Shown in pieces: positions 45,942-55,950 of a DNA stretch of 64,000 nt. Position numbers and translations under genes: made by a program. Numbering within the stretch: the stretch's first letter is position 1; each line of letters begins with the position of its first letter. Source of the DNA: Flavobacterium sasangense DSM 21067 (lineage in GTDB: Bacteria > Bacteroidota > Bacteroidia > Flavobacteriales > Flavobacteriaceae). Below the pieces are notes generated by a model. That model saw only the letters and a list, made by a program, of their open reading frames with translations. It made no database searches and was not told the origin of the DNA. The stretch lies in contig NZ_JMLU01000006.1 in assembly GCF_000686885.1 (NCBI RefSeq), forward strand, positions 62,001 to 126,000, written 5' to 3'.

Positions 45942-45955
45942 CGAAAACGTTTTCG
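45942..45955. promoter_or_regulatory. LacI-type operator
   Basis: CGAAAACGTTTTCG is a perfect 14-base palindrome with the central CG step of LacI-family operators. It lies between lacI (start 45839) and susC (start 46064). Confidence 0.7.
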
Positions 45956-46011
45956 AAAGGTTTTTCGCAAAACTCAATTTTTTTTGTATAGATTTTTACA
46001 TAAATTTAACA

Positions 46012-46031
46012 TTAGAAGTGAATTTACAAGC
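46012..46031. promoter_or_regulatory. Repeated 20-base element, copy 2
   Basis: TTAGAAGTGAATTTACAAGC lies 32 bases before the susC start and matches 44674-44693 at 19 of 20 positions. It may be bound by a regulator common to both arms. Confidence 0.55.
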
Positions 46032-46063
46032 GATTAAAAAACAATTTAACCTAAACAATTTGT

Positions 46064-49000
46064 ATGAAAACACTGCAAAAAAAGTTATTGCTTTTGCTAC
46101 TGATGTTACCCTTTGGCTTATTGGCACAAAACACTCTCAAAGGAGTTGTTTTAGATGGCACTAACAACCAGCCATTACCAGGGGTTAACGTATTAGTCAC
46201 AGGCACAACTAATGGAACTACTACCGACTTTGATGGAAATTTCACTTTAACAAACATCAAAAAAGGAGAAAAGATCTCATTTTCTTATATTGGTTTCACA
46301 GATGAAACACTAATTTATGAAAATCAGAAAACTATCACAATTACTTTAAAAGAAGATCAAAAAGAATTAAAAGATGTTGTGGTAATTGGGTATGGGACAA
46401 CAACAAAAAAAGATGCCACCGGATCTTTGCAATCAATTACAACTAAAGATTTCAATAAAGGTGCTATTATTTCTGCAGACCAATTACTTGTAGGAAAGTC
46501 ACCAGGTGTTAGAATTACAAATAATGGGGGTCAACCAGACTCTTCACCTAACATCCGAATTAGAGGTGGTGCATCATTAAACGCAAATAGTAGTCCTTTA
46601 ATAGTAATAGATGGGATACCTGTAGACAATACAACTCCAGCTGGTGTTAGTAACCCATTAAACTTAATCAATCCAAACGACATTGAAAGTTTTACAATTT
46701 TAAAAGATGCTTCTGCAACAGCAATTTATGGATCAAGAGCTTCTAATGGTGTAATTATAATTACAACTAAAAAAGGGACTAATGGAACACCAGAATTTAA
46801 CTATTCATCTAATGTTACGATTGGGAAAGTAGGTAAAAAAATTGATGTAATGAATGGAGAACAATTTAAAAACTTCATTCAAACTTATCACCCATCGTAC
46901 ACAAATTTCCTTGGAATTGACGATCCTACAACTACAGCTACTGATGACCCTAGTACTCCTGAAATTGAAGGAAGAATACTTTACAACACGGATTGGCAAG
47001 ATGCTATCTACAGAACTGCTATTTCGACTGATCACAACTTCAGTGCAAAAGCTAATTTATATGGCAAAATTCCATTCAGAGCTTCAATTGGATATACTAA
47101 AAATGAAGGTTTAGTTAAAACCAATGATTATGAAAGATTGAGTTATTCATTAAAAATGACTCCTAAAGTTTTTAGTGATCATTTAAAGATTGATGCAAAT
47201 GCAAAAGGAATTTTTACTAATAAAAATGCAATTGATGAAGGTGGTGCTTTAGGTGGTGCGATTAACATGGACCCTACTAAACCAATCCGAGATAACTCAT
47301 CTACAAACAGATTTGGAGGCTATTATCAAGATTTTGTTCTTGACGGCAGTGGAAACCCAACAAACACAATCAGTGGACAATATAATCCAGTAGCATTATT
47401 AATGCAAAGAACTAGACCAGAAAGAGCGGTTCGTTTCCTTGGAAATATTGAATTTGACTATAAAATGCATTTCTTACCAGAATTAAGAGCGGTAGTAAAC
47501 TTAGGTCTTGATGCTTCAGAAGCACAAATCAAAGAAAGATTCAGTAATAATGCTATGGCAACATATCGTGTAATAAACTCTGGAGCTGATTATGTTTTCA
47601 ATCCTGGTAAAAACTACGAGGAAAATCAAACCATGACCAACACTACACTTGATTCTTATTTAGTATATACTAAAAGTTTAAATGGCTTTTTAACAAAATT
47701 TGATGTTCAAGGAGGTTATTCTTACCAAAATTTTAAAAACGATGGTAATAAAGAAATTTATCGTTATAATGAAACAACTGGTGTAAGAGAAATTCTACCT
47801 AATGATAACAATCCAAATAACAGATATTACAACGTATTAAATTTACAATCTTTCTTTGGAAGAGCAAATTTTGATTTGGCAAACAAATATCTTGTAACAC
47901 TTTCTTTGAGAGCAGATGGTTCTTCATTATTTAGAGAAGACAAAAGATGGGGATATTTTCCAGCTGCAGCTCTAGCGTGGAAATTAAAAGAAGAAGAATT
48001 TATCAAAAACATTAATTTCATTAACGATGTTAAAGTTAGATTAGGAGTTGGTAAAACTGGTCAACAAGACATTACAGGAAATGTAGGATTTTACCCATCA
48101 ACTCCATTGTTTACAATCGGTAGCAATAATAGTCAATATTTAGATAATTCAAATCTTTACTCTGCTTTAGTATTTAATGAAGATTTAACTTGGGAAAAAA
48201 CTACTACTTATAACTTAGGTATTGATTTTGATTTATTCAAAAACAACTTCTTATCAGGTAGTTTTGATATTTACAGAAGAGAAACAACTGATTTATTAGC
48301 AAGAGTTCCTTTACCTCCTGGACAAGGTTTATCTGATACTTTTATAAAAAATGTTGGTAGTACCGAAAGTAAAGGTTTTGAATTAAGCTTAAATTTCAAA
48401 CCTGTAAAAACAGATAATTTCAACTTAGAAATCGCTACAAACGTAGCTTACAGTTATGTAGAAATTACAGATCTTAAAGATGTAACTACTTTATCAGCTG
48501 GAGGAAGTTTACCTACAGGAACAAATGTAAACATTGCGCAAAATGCCGTTGGCTTCCAACCATATTCTTTCTGGGTTTTCCAACAACTATATGATGGAAA
48601 TGGCGCTGCTATTCCTGGTGCGTTTGTTGATAGAAATGCTGATGGCGTAATTACTAATGACGACAGATATTATAAAGCTGTAACTCCAAACTGGACTTTT
48701 GGCTTTGGAATTAACTTCAACTACAAACAATGGGATTTCAGCTCTAGTTTTAGAGGACAATTAGGCGGACAAGTGTATAACGCAAGAAAATTAACATCTG
48801 GTTGGGTTGACAGATCTATTCCTACAAACTCAAATAGCTTATCGAACGTGTTAGATTTTTATAATGGAGCTGCTGATATACAATTTCAAAACTACAACGG
48901 AAATGCAACATTTTCAGATTACTTCTTAGAAGACGCTACATTCTTACGTTGTGAAAACATTGTTCTCGGTTACCGTTTTAACAAATTCTATAAAAACTCT

Positions 49001-49144
49001 TCAATGAGAGTTTATGGAGCAATAAACAATCCTTTTATTTTAACTAAATATACAGGACAAGATCCTGAAAACTTCGGTGCAATTGATAATAATTTTTATC
49101 CAAGACCTACTAGTTTCACATTTGGTTTAAACTTTGACTTTTAA
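46064..49144 (+). CDS. susC: SusC-type TonB-dependent starch oligosaccharide transporter
   Basis: A 1,026-residue outer membrane channel for maltodextrin uptake driven by TonB. The signal peptide (about 1-22) is followed by the carboxypeptidase-like N-terminal extension of SusC proteins (LKGVVLDGTNNQPLPGVNVLV), the plug domain (about 115-230, with the GYGTTTKKDATGSLQSI start) and a 22-strand barrel ending in Phe (FTFGLNFDF). SusD and SusE genes follow at 11 and 17 bases. It is expected to form a lidded complex with SusD at the cell surface. Confidence 0.97.
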   Translation: MKTLQKKLLLLLLMLPFGLLAQNTLKGVVLDGTNNQPLPGVNVLVTGTTNGTTTDFDGNFTLTNIKKGEKISFSYIGFTDETLIYENQKTITITLKEDQKELKDVVVIGYGTTTKKDATGSLQSITTKDFNKGAIISADQLLVGKSPGVRITNNGGQPDSSPNIRIRGGASLNANSSPLIVIDGIPVDNTTPAGVSNPLNLINPNDIESFTILKDASATAIYGSRASNGVIIITTKKGTNGTPEFNYSSNVTIGKVGKKIDVMNGEQFKNFIQTYHPSYTNFLGIDDPTTTATDDPSTPEIEGRILYNTDWQDAIYRTAISTDHNFSAKANLYGKIPFRASIGYTKNEGLVKTNDYERLSYSLKMTPKVFSDHLKIDANAKGIFTNKNAIDEGGALGGAINMDPTKPIRDNSSTNRFGGYYQDFVLDGSGNPTNTISGQYNPVALLMQRTRPERAVRFLGNIEFDYKMHFLPELRAVVNLGLDASEAQIKERFSNNAMATYRVINSGADYVFNPGKNYEENQTMTNTTLDSYLVYTKSLNGFLTKFDVQGGYSYQNFKNDGNKEIYRYNETTGVREILPNDNNPNNRYYNVLNLQSFFGRANFDLANKYLVTLSLRADGSSLFREDKRWGYFPAAALAWKLKEEEFIKNINFINDVKVRLGVGKTGQQDITGNVGFYPSTPLFTIGSNNSQYLDNSNLYSALVFNEDLTWEKTTTYNLGIDFDLFKNNFLSGSFDIYRRETTDLLARVPLPPGQGLSDTFIKNVGSTESKGFELSLNFKPVKTDNFNLEIATNVAYSYVEITDLKDVTTLSAGGSLPTGTNVNIAQNAVGFQPYSFWVFQQLYDGNGAAIPGAFVDRNADGVITNDDRYYKAVTPNWTFGFGINFNYKQWDFSSSFRGQLGGQVYNARKLTSGWVDRSIPTNSNSLSNVLDFYNGAADIQFQNYNGNATFSDYFLEDATFLRCENIVLGYRFNKFYKNSSMRVYGAINNPFILTKYTGQDPENFGAIDNNFYPRPTSFTFGLNFDF

Positions 49145-49155
49145 TAAAAAGAAAT

Positions 49156-50706
49156 ATGAAAAGAATTAAATTATTTGGTTTAAGTGTACTGCTACTTGCT
49201 TCGTTATCTGCTTGTACCGATGACTTAAATACAGAACCAAGAGTAGAATTGTCTTTAGAGCAATTGCTACAACAAGACCCTAATGCTATCACTGGAATTA
49301 TGTCAAAACTATATGGCTCATTTGCACTTTCAGGTCCTAATGGCCCAGGAAGTTCAGATATTAGTGATGACCCAGGAGAATCTCCATTCTTAAGAGGAAT
49401 TATCAATCTTCAAGAATTTACAGCTGACGGAATGAAAAACCGTTGGGGAGACAATGGTTTAGACCAATTAACAACAGCTTCAAATTGGGATGAAAACAAC
49501 AAATTTTTCAGATATTTATATAATCGCGTGTACTATACTGTTCCACAATGTAATAACTTGTTATTAGTCTTAAACAATGTAGATGTACCTAATAAACAAT
49601 CTGTAATAAGTGAAGTTCGTTTTTTACGATCTTTAGCATATTATTACATGATAGATTGTTTTGGAAAAGGAGTTTTAGTAACGGAAGCAAACGTAGGTCA
49701 ATCTGCTCCACTTCCAGAAGCTTCAAGACAACAATTATTTGATTTTGTTGAATCGGAATTATTAGCTATTGAAAATTCAATCGCTACTTCTAACGATTAC
49801 GGAAGAGCAAACAAAGCAGTCGTAAGAATGTTATTAGCTAAACTTTACTTGAACGCAGAAGTGTATACAGGAACTGCTCACTATACAGAAGCATTAACTT
49901 ATACTAAAAAGGTAATTGATGAAGGTGGATATACACTTGCTACAAATTTTGTAAGTAACTTTTCAGGAGACAATAGAACTTCTCCTGAAATCATCTACCC
50001 TCTAATTGCTGATGCTTTAGTAAGTCAAAGTTTTGGTAATACTACATACATTGTTAATGGAAGTATGAATAGTGCTACTATGAACACTATTGCATTTGGA
50101 AATCCTGGTGGGAATGATGCATGGGCTGGACACAGAGCAACAAAATCTTGGTATGGACTTTTCGGTGATTTAGGCACTTCAACTGACGATAGAGCACAAT
50201 TGTTTTGGACCTCTGGTCATCAATATGAAATGGTAGACTATAAAGAATGGACACATGGTTATCCATCTGTTAAATTTAGAAATAGTAATTATTTTTCAGC
50301 ATCAACCCCTACTGTATTCTCTGGAACAGATTTCCCTTTATTCAGATTAGCTGATGCCTACTTAATGTTTGCAGAATGCGTTGTAAGAGGAGCTTCTGGA
50401 GGAACTATTAATCAAGCAACTGATTATGTTAATGCAGTTAGAACTAGAGCAAATGCATCAACAATAACTCCTGGTCAATTAACTCTAGATTTTTTAATTG
50501 ACGAAAGAGCTAGAGAACTTAACTTAGAAGGACACAGAAGAAGTGATCTAATCCGTTTTGGTAAATTTACTGGAGGATCTTACTTATGGCCTTGGAAAGG
50601 AAATACTCAAACAGGCACTAGTATTCCAAGCACTTATAATGTTTTCCCTATTCCTTTAACAGCATTACAAGCAAATCCTAATCTAACACAAAACCCAGGT
50701 TATTAA
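49156..50706 (+). CDS. susD: SusD-type surface glycan-binding lipoprotein
   Basis: A 516-residue outer membrane lipoprotein (Cys20 of LSAC) that captures glycans and covers the SusC channel. The helical TPR-like core (about 80-250: RFLRSLAYYYMIDCFG, ANKAVVRMLLAKLYLNAEVYTG) and the C-terminal RagB/SusD segment (LRDERARELNLEGHRRSDLIRFGKF-like, near 440-465) are clear. It sits between susC and susE in one operon. Confidence 0.96.
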   Translation: MKRIKLFGLSVLLLASLSACTDDLNTEPRVELSLEQLLQQDPNAITGIMSKLYGSFALSGPNGPGSSDISDDPGESPFLRGIINLQEFTADGMKNRWGDNGLDQLTTASNWDENNKFFRYLYNRVYYTVPQCNNLLLVLNNVDVPNKQSVISEVRFLRSLAYYYMIDCFGKGVLVTEANVGQSAPLPEASRQQLFDFVESELLAIENSIATSNDYGRANKAVVRMLLAKLYLNAEVYTGTAHYTEALTYTKKVIDEGGYTLATNFVSNFSGDNRTSPEIIYPLIADALVSQSFGNTTYIVNGSMNSATMNTIAFGNPGGNDAWAGHRATKSWYGLFGDLGTSTDDRAQLFWTSGHQYEMVDYKEWTHGYPSVKFRNSNYFSASTPTVFSGTDFPLFRLADAYLMFAECVVRGASGGTINQATDYVNAVRTRANASTITPGQLTLDFLIDERARELNLEGHRRSDLIRFGKFTGGSYLWPWKGNTQTGTSIPSTYNVFPIPLTALQANPNLTQNPGY

Positions 50707-50723
50707 TATAAAAAGTATATCAA

Positions 50724-51812
50724 ATGAAAAATTTATTAAAAATAGGTGTATTAGCAATTTTATTTATAGCAAATGTGTCATGTGAAAATGATGATCAAAC
50801 AATTATTAACCCTAGTGGCGGACCAGAATTATTAACTCCATTAACTGGAAGTTCATATATTTTAAATCGTAGTACTCCATCAGCTGAAGTAACAACTTTA
50901 GTTTGGGATCACGCTGATTATGGTGTTCAAACTGAAATAAATTATGAGGTTGAATTTTCTTTAGCAGATACAGAATTTGCAGTAATTACTTCAGGTGGTT
51001 TAACAAATAGTCGTTTTTATACTTACACACATGAGTCTTTAAATACAATTGCCTTAGCAGCTGGTTTAGTACCTTATACAGCTGGAGATTTAGATGTAAG
51101 AATTAAATCGTCTTTAGGAACAAACGACGATGTTGTTGCTTATTCAAATGTTGTTACTATTACCGTAACTCCATATCCTACAGATTTACCAAAACTTGCC
51201 GTAGCTGGTAATCATCAAGGTTGGAATGCTGGAAATGCTCCTCTAATAGCAGCTTCAGATTTTGGAAGAACTGACTTTGAAGGATATGTTTGGCTAGATG
51301 GTGAGTTTAAATTTGTTGCTCAAAGTGCTGATGGAACATTTAACTTCCCTCCCGCTGGCGGACCTGATTATGGAGACAATGGTGATTTCTCAGGAATCTT
51401 AGCTGAAACAGGAGAATCAAATTGTACTGCTATAGCAGGTTATTACAGAGTAAGAGCAAATACCGGTGCTATTACAGCTCAAAATCTTGATGGAATGACT
51501 TACTCAACAACTGCTGTAAGTTGGGGTATCATAGGAGCCGCAACTCCAACAGGTTGGGATTCAGACACTGACTTCACATACAATCCAACAACTAAAAAAT
51601 TAGAAATTGCTAGTATTGCTTTAGTTCCAGGGAATTTCAAATTCAGAGGAAATAATGCTTGGAGCAATGGTTTTGACTTAGGAACTGTAAATGCTGATGG
51701 TTATTTAGTAGATGGTGGAGATTTAACATTCTCTGGCGCTGCTGGAAACTATAAAGTCATCTTAGACTTATCAAATCCAAGAAGATATACTTACGAGTTA
51801 ATCGCTCTTTAA
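50724..51812 (+). CDS. susE: SusE/SusF-like starch-binding lipoprotein
   Basis: A 362-residue lipoprotein (Cys20 in ANVSC) with an N-terminal SusE domain of immunoglobulin type (about 35-150: 'ELLTPLTGSSYILNR', 'ATTLVWDHADYG') followed by two starch-binding-like modules with the 'VAGNHQGWNAGNAPLI' and 'IGAATPTGWDSDTDFTY' signatures. Aromatic residues in these loops are the usual glucan contacts. It lies on the cell surface with SusC and SusD. A terminator follows, before the amylase gene. Confidence 0.9.
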   Translation: MKNLLKIGVLAILFIANVSCENDDQTIINPSGGPELLTPLTGSSYILNRSTPSAEVTTLVWDHADYGVQTEINYEVEFSLADTEFAVITSGGLTNSRFYTYTHESLNTIALAAGLVPYTAGDLDVRIKSSLGTNDDVVAYSNVVTITVTPYPTDLPKLAVAGNHQGWNAGNAPLIAASDFGRTDFEGYVWLDGEFKFVAQSADGTFNFPPAGGPDYGDNGDFSGILAETGESNCTAIAGYYRVRANTGAITAQNLDGMTYSTTAVSWGIIGAATPTGWDSDTDFTYNPTTKKLEIASIALVPGNFKFRGNNAWSNGFDLGTVNADGYLVDGGDLTFSGAAGNYKVILDLSNPRRYTYELIAL

Positions 51813-51825
51813 TTATTAAATACAA

Positions 51826-51853
51826 AAGGGCTGCCTTAAAGCAGCCCTTTTTC
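51826..51853 (+). terminator. Terminator between susE and the amylase gene
   Basis: AAGGGCTGC and GCAGCCCTT form a strong stem with a short loop and T-run, ending 14 bases before the amylase ATG. It probably lowers amylase transcript relative to susCDE. Confidence 0.85.
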
Positions 51854-51866
51854 CAATTTACAAGCT

Positions 51867-54755
51867 ATGAGAAAAAAAATACTTTCAATATTATTACTAT
51901 TTACAGCTTTTATTGTCAAAGCTCAGGTTACCATTACACCAAGTAGTTTTAATGTAACAGATCAAATTACAATTACTGTTTCTACAGCTGCTCAATCTTG
52001 CAATCTAATAGGAACTTCTCCTGCAAAAGTGTATATGCATGCAGGAATTGGAGATGACAGTAATGCGTTTGGATTTAGCGTTATAGGCAACTGGGGGCAA
52101 GACGATAGCGTTGGTTTAATGACTAATAACGGAAATGGCACGTGGAGTATTACATTAACTCCTAGTACTTACTTTGGTTTAAATGCTACTCAACAAGCTA
52201 ATGCCAAAAAACTTGGAATGGTTTTCAGAAATGCTAGTGGAAGTCAAACTTTAAAACTACCTCCATCTTGTGGAGATTTCATCTTTAATGTAGGTACTTT
52301 TCAAGTAAACTTAACTGCTCCTGCTAATAATAGTGCTACTATTATTAACTCAGGAGGTAACCTAAACATTACTGCAACCAATACGGGTGGAAATGCTTTT
52401 TACAACTTAAAAGCAAATGGAACTAGCATTAATACAAGTACAACATCAAGCTACACGTTTAATCATACCAATATAACAACAAATACTAGTTATGAGTTAG
52501 AAGTAACTCTAGGAGTTTCTACAATTACAAGAAGATTTTCAGCAATTATTAATCCTGGAAGTACTTTACAAGCCATTCCCGCAAATTTAGTTAATGGAAT
52601 CAACTATAACACTTCAGACAATACTAGAGCCACCTTAGTTTTAGAAGCACCTGGTAAGGATTTTGTCTATGTTGCTGGTAGTTTTAACAACTACAATCCA
52701 AATTCTAGTTATGCAATGAAAAAAGATCCTATAACTGGTAAATTTTGGTTAGAACTTACAGGTTTAACTCCTGGAGTTAATAATACCTATCAATATTGGG
52801 TTGTAGATCAAACTCCTATTGCAAATTCCCCATCATTTGTAAAAGTTGCAGATCCATGCTCTACATTAGTATTATCTCCTTATGATGATACAGGGATTTC
52901 AAATTCAACTTTTCCAAATTTACCTACATATCCATCTGGACAGGAAAGAGAAGTAACTTGGTTTAAAACTGGAGCAACTCCGTACAACTGGCAAGTAACT
53001 AACTTTATAAAACCTAACAAAGATAAGTTAGTGGTTTACGAACTATTAATTCGTGATTTTGATGCTGATAGAAATTTTCAAGATGTAATTGATAAAATTC
53101 AGTATTTTAAAGATTTAGGGATTAATGCCATTGAGCTAATGCCTATTATGGAATTTGAAGGAAATGAAAGTTGGGGTTATAATACCGCTTTTCATATGGC
53201 TTTAGATAAATTCTATGGAACACCAGAAAAACTGAAAGAATTGGTAGATTTATGTCATCAAAATGGTATCGCAGTTATTCTTGATGTTGCTTTCAATCAT
53301 GCATTTGGAAGAAATCCAATGATAAGAATGTGGATGAACGATCCTGATGGAGACGGCTGGGGTGGGCCAGCTAGTGATAATCCTTATTTTAACACTACAG
53401 CAAAACATAGTTATAGCGTGGGAGAAGATTTTAATCATTCTTCAACACTAACCAAAAACTATGTAAAACAAACTATCAAACATTGGATTACAGAATATAA
53501 AATTGATGGTTTCCGTTGGGATTTAACCAAAGGATTTACCCAAAATTGTAATTCAGGAGATGATGCATGTACTAATGCATACCAACAAGATCGTGTAGAT
53601 GTATTAAAAGAGTATGCAGATTATTCTTGGAGCTTAGATAATGACCATTATGTAATATTTGAACATTTAGGAACTGATAATGAAGAACAGCAATGGGCAA
53701 ATTACAGATTAGGAGAAGGCAAAGGAATTATGATGTGGGGAGAAATGTATACGCAATATAAAGAACTTGCTATGGGATTCTCAACACAAAATATTTCTAG
53801 AATGGGGCATACAAGTCGCGGATTTACTGGAAAAAGATTAATTGGATATCCAGAAAGTCATGACAAAGACAGAATGATGTATGAAGCCGTAACTTATGGT
53901 AATGGCGGTGGAACTTCACCAGTCAATGGTAATTTAACCAATGCATTATCTAGAATGGGGGCTTTAGGAGCTATGAGTATACTAGTTCCAGGTCCAAAAA
54001 TGATTTGGCATTTTGCTGAATTAGGCAACAATCAATCCATTTATACCTGTGCTAATGGAACTGTTAACGACGAAGGTACATTCTATCCTGGTGATTGTAA
54101 ATTAGACACTAAAGAACAAGTGCAATGGACTCAAAACTGGTTGTCGGATACCAGGAGAACAGCTATTTTGAGCGATTGGTCAAAATTAATTAGCCTAAAA
54201 ACTTCTGAACCAGTATTTAGTTCTGACTTTGCAATTAGTCCAGATGGAAGTAACATCCGTCAAAGATTGTATGTATATAACAATGCTTACCCAACTACTC
54301 AGTTGCGTAATGTAGTTGTTATTGCTAACTTTTCTGTAGCAAATCAAAGTATAAACCCTAGTTTCCCAACAGATGTATATACCTATCCAATGACCTGGTA
54401 TAATTTAATGGATAACACACCTGTAACGATTACTAGTCCAACAGCAACGATCGCTTTAACTCCGGGACAATTTAGAGTATATGGAAATAAACCTTCAACT
54501 TTATCTTCTAACGATTTAGAAATGATAAAAAGCAACATTGACATATATCCAAATCCAACACGAAACAGTTTTGCTCTTTCTGCAGACGTAACCCATGTTG
54601 AGATTTATTCAATAACTGGACAATTAATAAAAACATTCTCAGATGTAATCTCTAATCAACAACTAGATATTACTAATCTTGAAACTGGAATGTATTTAAT
54701 AAAAATAACAGATAGTAACGGTATAAGCCAATCAAAAAAATTAATAAAAGAATAA
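51867..54755 (+). CDS. Secreted GH13 alpha-amylase with T9SS type A sorting domain
   Basis: A 962-residue extracellular amylase. After a signal peptide (about 1-20) there are two N-terminal beta domains (about 20-230), a CBM48-like domain (about 255-330: FVYVAGSFNNYNP), and the GH13 barrel with Asp552 (DGFRWD), Glu599 (VIFEHLG) and Asp666 (PESHDKDR). The last 75 residues (DIYPNPTRNSF, VEIYSITGQLIKTF, TGMYLIKITDSNG, KKLIKE) are the type A T9SS signal, so it is exported through the outer membrane. It begins the breakdown of starch for SusCDE. Confidence 0.93.
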   Translation: MRKKILSILLLFTAFIVKAQVTITPSSFNVTDQITITVSTAAQSCNLIGTSPAKVYMHAGIGDDSNAFGFSVIGNWGQDDSVGLMTNNGNGTWSITLTPSTYFGLNATQQANAKKLGMVFRNASGSQTLKLPPSCGDFIFNVGTFQVNLTAPANNSATIINSGGNLNITATNTGGNAFYNLKANGTSINTSTTSSYTFNHTNITTNTSYELEVTLGVSTITRRFSAIINPGSTLQAIPANLVNGINYNTSDNTRATLVLEAPGKDFVYVAGSFNNYNPNSSYAMKKDPITGKFWLELTGLTPGVNNTYQYWVVDQTPIANSPSFVKVADPCSTLVLSPYDDTGISNSTFPNLPTYPSGQEREVTWFKTGATPYNWQVTNFIKPNKDKLVVYELLIRDFDADRNFQDVIDKIQYFKDLGINAIELMPIMEFEGNESWGYNTAFHMALDKFYGTPEKLKELVDLCHQNGIAVILDVAFNHAFGRNPMIRMWMNDPDGDGWGGPASDNPYFNTTAKHSYSVGEDFNHSSTLTKNYVKQTIKHWITEYKIDGFRWDLTKGFTQNCNSGDDACTNAYQQDRVDVLKEYADYSWSLDNDHYVIFEHLGTDNEEQQWANYRLGEGKGIMMWGEMYTQYKELAMGFSTQNISRMGHTSRGFTGKRLIGYPESHDKDRMMYEAVTYGNGGGTSPVNGNLTNALSRMGALGAMSILVPGPKMIWHFAELGNNQSIYTCANGTVNDEGTFYPGDCKLDTKEQVQWTQNWLSDTRRTAILSDWSKLISLKTSEPVFSSDFAISPDGSNIRQRLYVYNNAYPTTQLRNVVVIANFSVANQSINPSFPTDVYTYPMTWYNLMDNTPVTITSPTATIALTPGQFRVYGNKPSTLSSNDLEMIKSNIDIYPNPTRNSFALSADVTHVEIYSITGQLIKTFSDVISNQQLDITNLETGMYLIKITDSNGISQSKKLIKE

Positions 54756-54773
54756 GTTTATAGTTAGGTTAAT

Positions 54774-54808
54774 AAAAAGCCGATTGTGTATTCAATCGGC
54801 TTTTTTTT
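54774..54808 (+). terminator. Terminator after the amylase gene
   Basis: AAAAAGCCGATTG (54774-54786) pairs with CAATCGGCTTTTT (54793-54805) around a six-base loop, followed by further T. It ends the right starch arm. Confidence 0.9.
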
Positions 54809-54853
54809 GATATCATAAATTAAAAAAGCTCCAACTTTCGTTAGAGCTTTAAG

Positions 54854-54935
54854 TGCGGGTAAAAGGACTCGAACCTTCACACCTTGCGGCACCAGATCCT
54901 AAGTCTGGCGTGTCTACCAATTTCACCATACCCGC
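54854..54935 (-). tRNA. tRNA-Leu (TAG)
   Basis: An 82-base class II tRNA with acceptor arms GCGGGTA and TACCCGC, anticodon loop ACTTAGGAT (anticodon TAG), a long variable arm (GTGCCGCAAGGTGT region) and T-arm GGTTCGAGTCC. CCA is not encoded. It stands alone between the amylase terminator and the rpmA terminator. Confidence 0.95.
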
Positions 54936-54954
54936 GTATGCTTAATTGTGGGTG

Positions 54955-54985
54955 CAAATATAGGTAATTGCATTAAATATGCAAA
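54955..54985 (-). promoter_or_regulatory. Promoter of tRNA-Leu
   Basis: TTTG (54982-54985), a 19-base spacer and TATATTTG (54955-54962) on the minus strand, identical in layout to the tRNA-Phe promoter. Confidence 0.8.
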
Positions 54986-55007
54986 CACAAACCACATTTA
55001 TTTTAAT

Positions 55008-55036
55008 AAAAAAACCTCTCAAAAAGAGAGGTTTTT
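55008..55036 (-). terminator. Terminator after rpmA
   Basis: AAAACCTCTC and GAGAGGTTTT form a ten-base-pair stem with a five-base loop; read leftward a T-run follows. Confidence 0.88.
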
Positions 55037-55058
55037 AATATGTTGCTAAATAAAATTA

Positions 55059-55319
55059 TTAAGCTTCGAAAGGAATTACAGATACAAATGATTTGTTTTC
55101 TCCTTTTTTCTGGAATTTTACAACTCCATCAACTTTAGCATGTAAAGTATGATCTTTACCCATGTAAACGTTTTCACCTGGGTTGTGCTTCGAACCTCTT
55201 TGTCTAACAATGATGTTTCCAGCAATAGCAGCTTGACCACCATAAATCTTAACGCCTAAACGTTTCGATTCTGATTCTCTACCATTCTTCGAACTACCGA
55301 CACCTTTCTTGTGAGCCAT
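55059..55319 (-). CDS. rpmA: Ribosomal protein L27
   Basis: An 86-residue 50S subunit protein near the peptidyl transferase centre. The start [23 protein letters not shown] and the block [26 protein letters not shown] are diagnostic. No N-terminal extension of the Firmicute type is present. It follows rplU after 19 bases, the usual rplU-rpmA operon. Confidence 0.98.
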   Translation of the reverse strand: MAHKKGVGSSKNGRESESKRLGVKIYGGQAAIAGNIIVRQRGSKHNPGENVYMGKDHTLHAKVDGVVKFQKKGENKSFVSVIPFEA

Positions 55320-55338
55320 GACGTAATATTTTTAAATG

Positions 55339-55761
55339 TTATTCTTCAGTTTTTGGTTTTTTTGTTGCTTTAGCTTTTGGCTTAACTTCTTCAGCAGCTT
55401 CAGTTACTTCAACTTCAACTTCTTTTTTAGCAGCTTTTTTCTTAGCACCAGCAGCAACGATTCCTTCAATTAAAATTTGAGTGAAAGATTGTCTGTGACC
55501 ATTTTTCTTTTTGTAACCTTTTCTTCTTTTCTTTTTGAAAACGATTACTTTATCACCTTTTAAGTGTTGTAACACTTTGGCTTCTACTGAAGCACCTTCT
55601 ACAGCTGGGGCGCCTAAAGTTACTGTTCCGTTTTCATCTAATAAAAGAACTTTGTCAAAAGAAACTTTAGTTCCTTCTTCTGAAGCTAAACGGTGAACAT
55701 AAACCTTTTGGTCTTTGCTTACTTTGAATTGTTGCCCTGCTATCTCTACGATTGCGTACAT
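55339..55761 (-). CDS. rplU: Ribosomal protein L21
   Basis: A 140-residue 50S subunit protein. The core ([13 protein letters not shown] to about residue 105, with [33 protein letters not shown]) is standard. A Lys/Glu/Ala-rich tail of about 35 residues is added at the C-terminus, as often in Flavobacteria. It is the first gene of the rplU-rpmA operon, driven by a clear promoter. Confidence 0.98.
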   Translation of the reverse strand: MYAIVEIAGQQFKVSKDQKVYVHRLASEEGTKVSFDKVLLLDENGTVTLGAPAVEGASVEAKVLQHLKGDKVIVFKKKRRKGYKKKNGHRQSFTQILIEGIVAAGAKKKAAKKEVEVEVTEAAEEVKPKAKATKKPKTEE

Positions 55762-55793
55762 AACAATGATTTTAGTTAAAAATTTTAAGGTTG

Positions 55794-55823
55794 CAAATAT
55801 ACAATAATTTATAAACCAAACAA
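55794..55823 (-). promoter_or_regulatory. Promoter of rplU-rpmA
   Basis: TTG (minus strand, 55821-55823), a 19-base spacer and TATATTTG (55794-55801) form a textbook Bacteroidota promoter 33 bases before rplU. Confidence 0.8.
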
Positions 55824-55950
55824 CTATCTCCTTAATAAAAAAATCAGAAATTGTATTTTCAATAAATTTTCTACATAAAAACTCTATTTAATTGTAACAT
55901 AATCCCGAAATTGCGTCTTATTACAATTATATCAAACAAATTAATAACGT

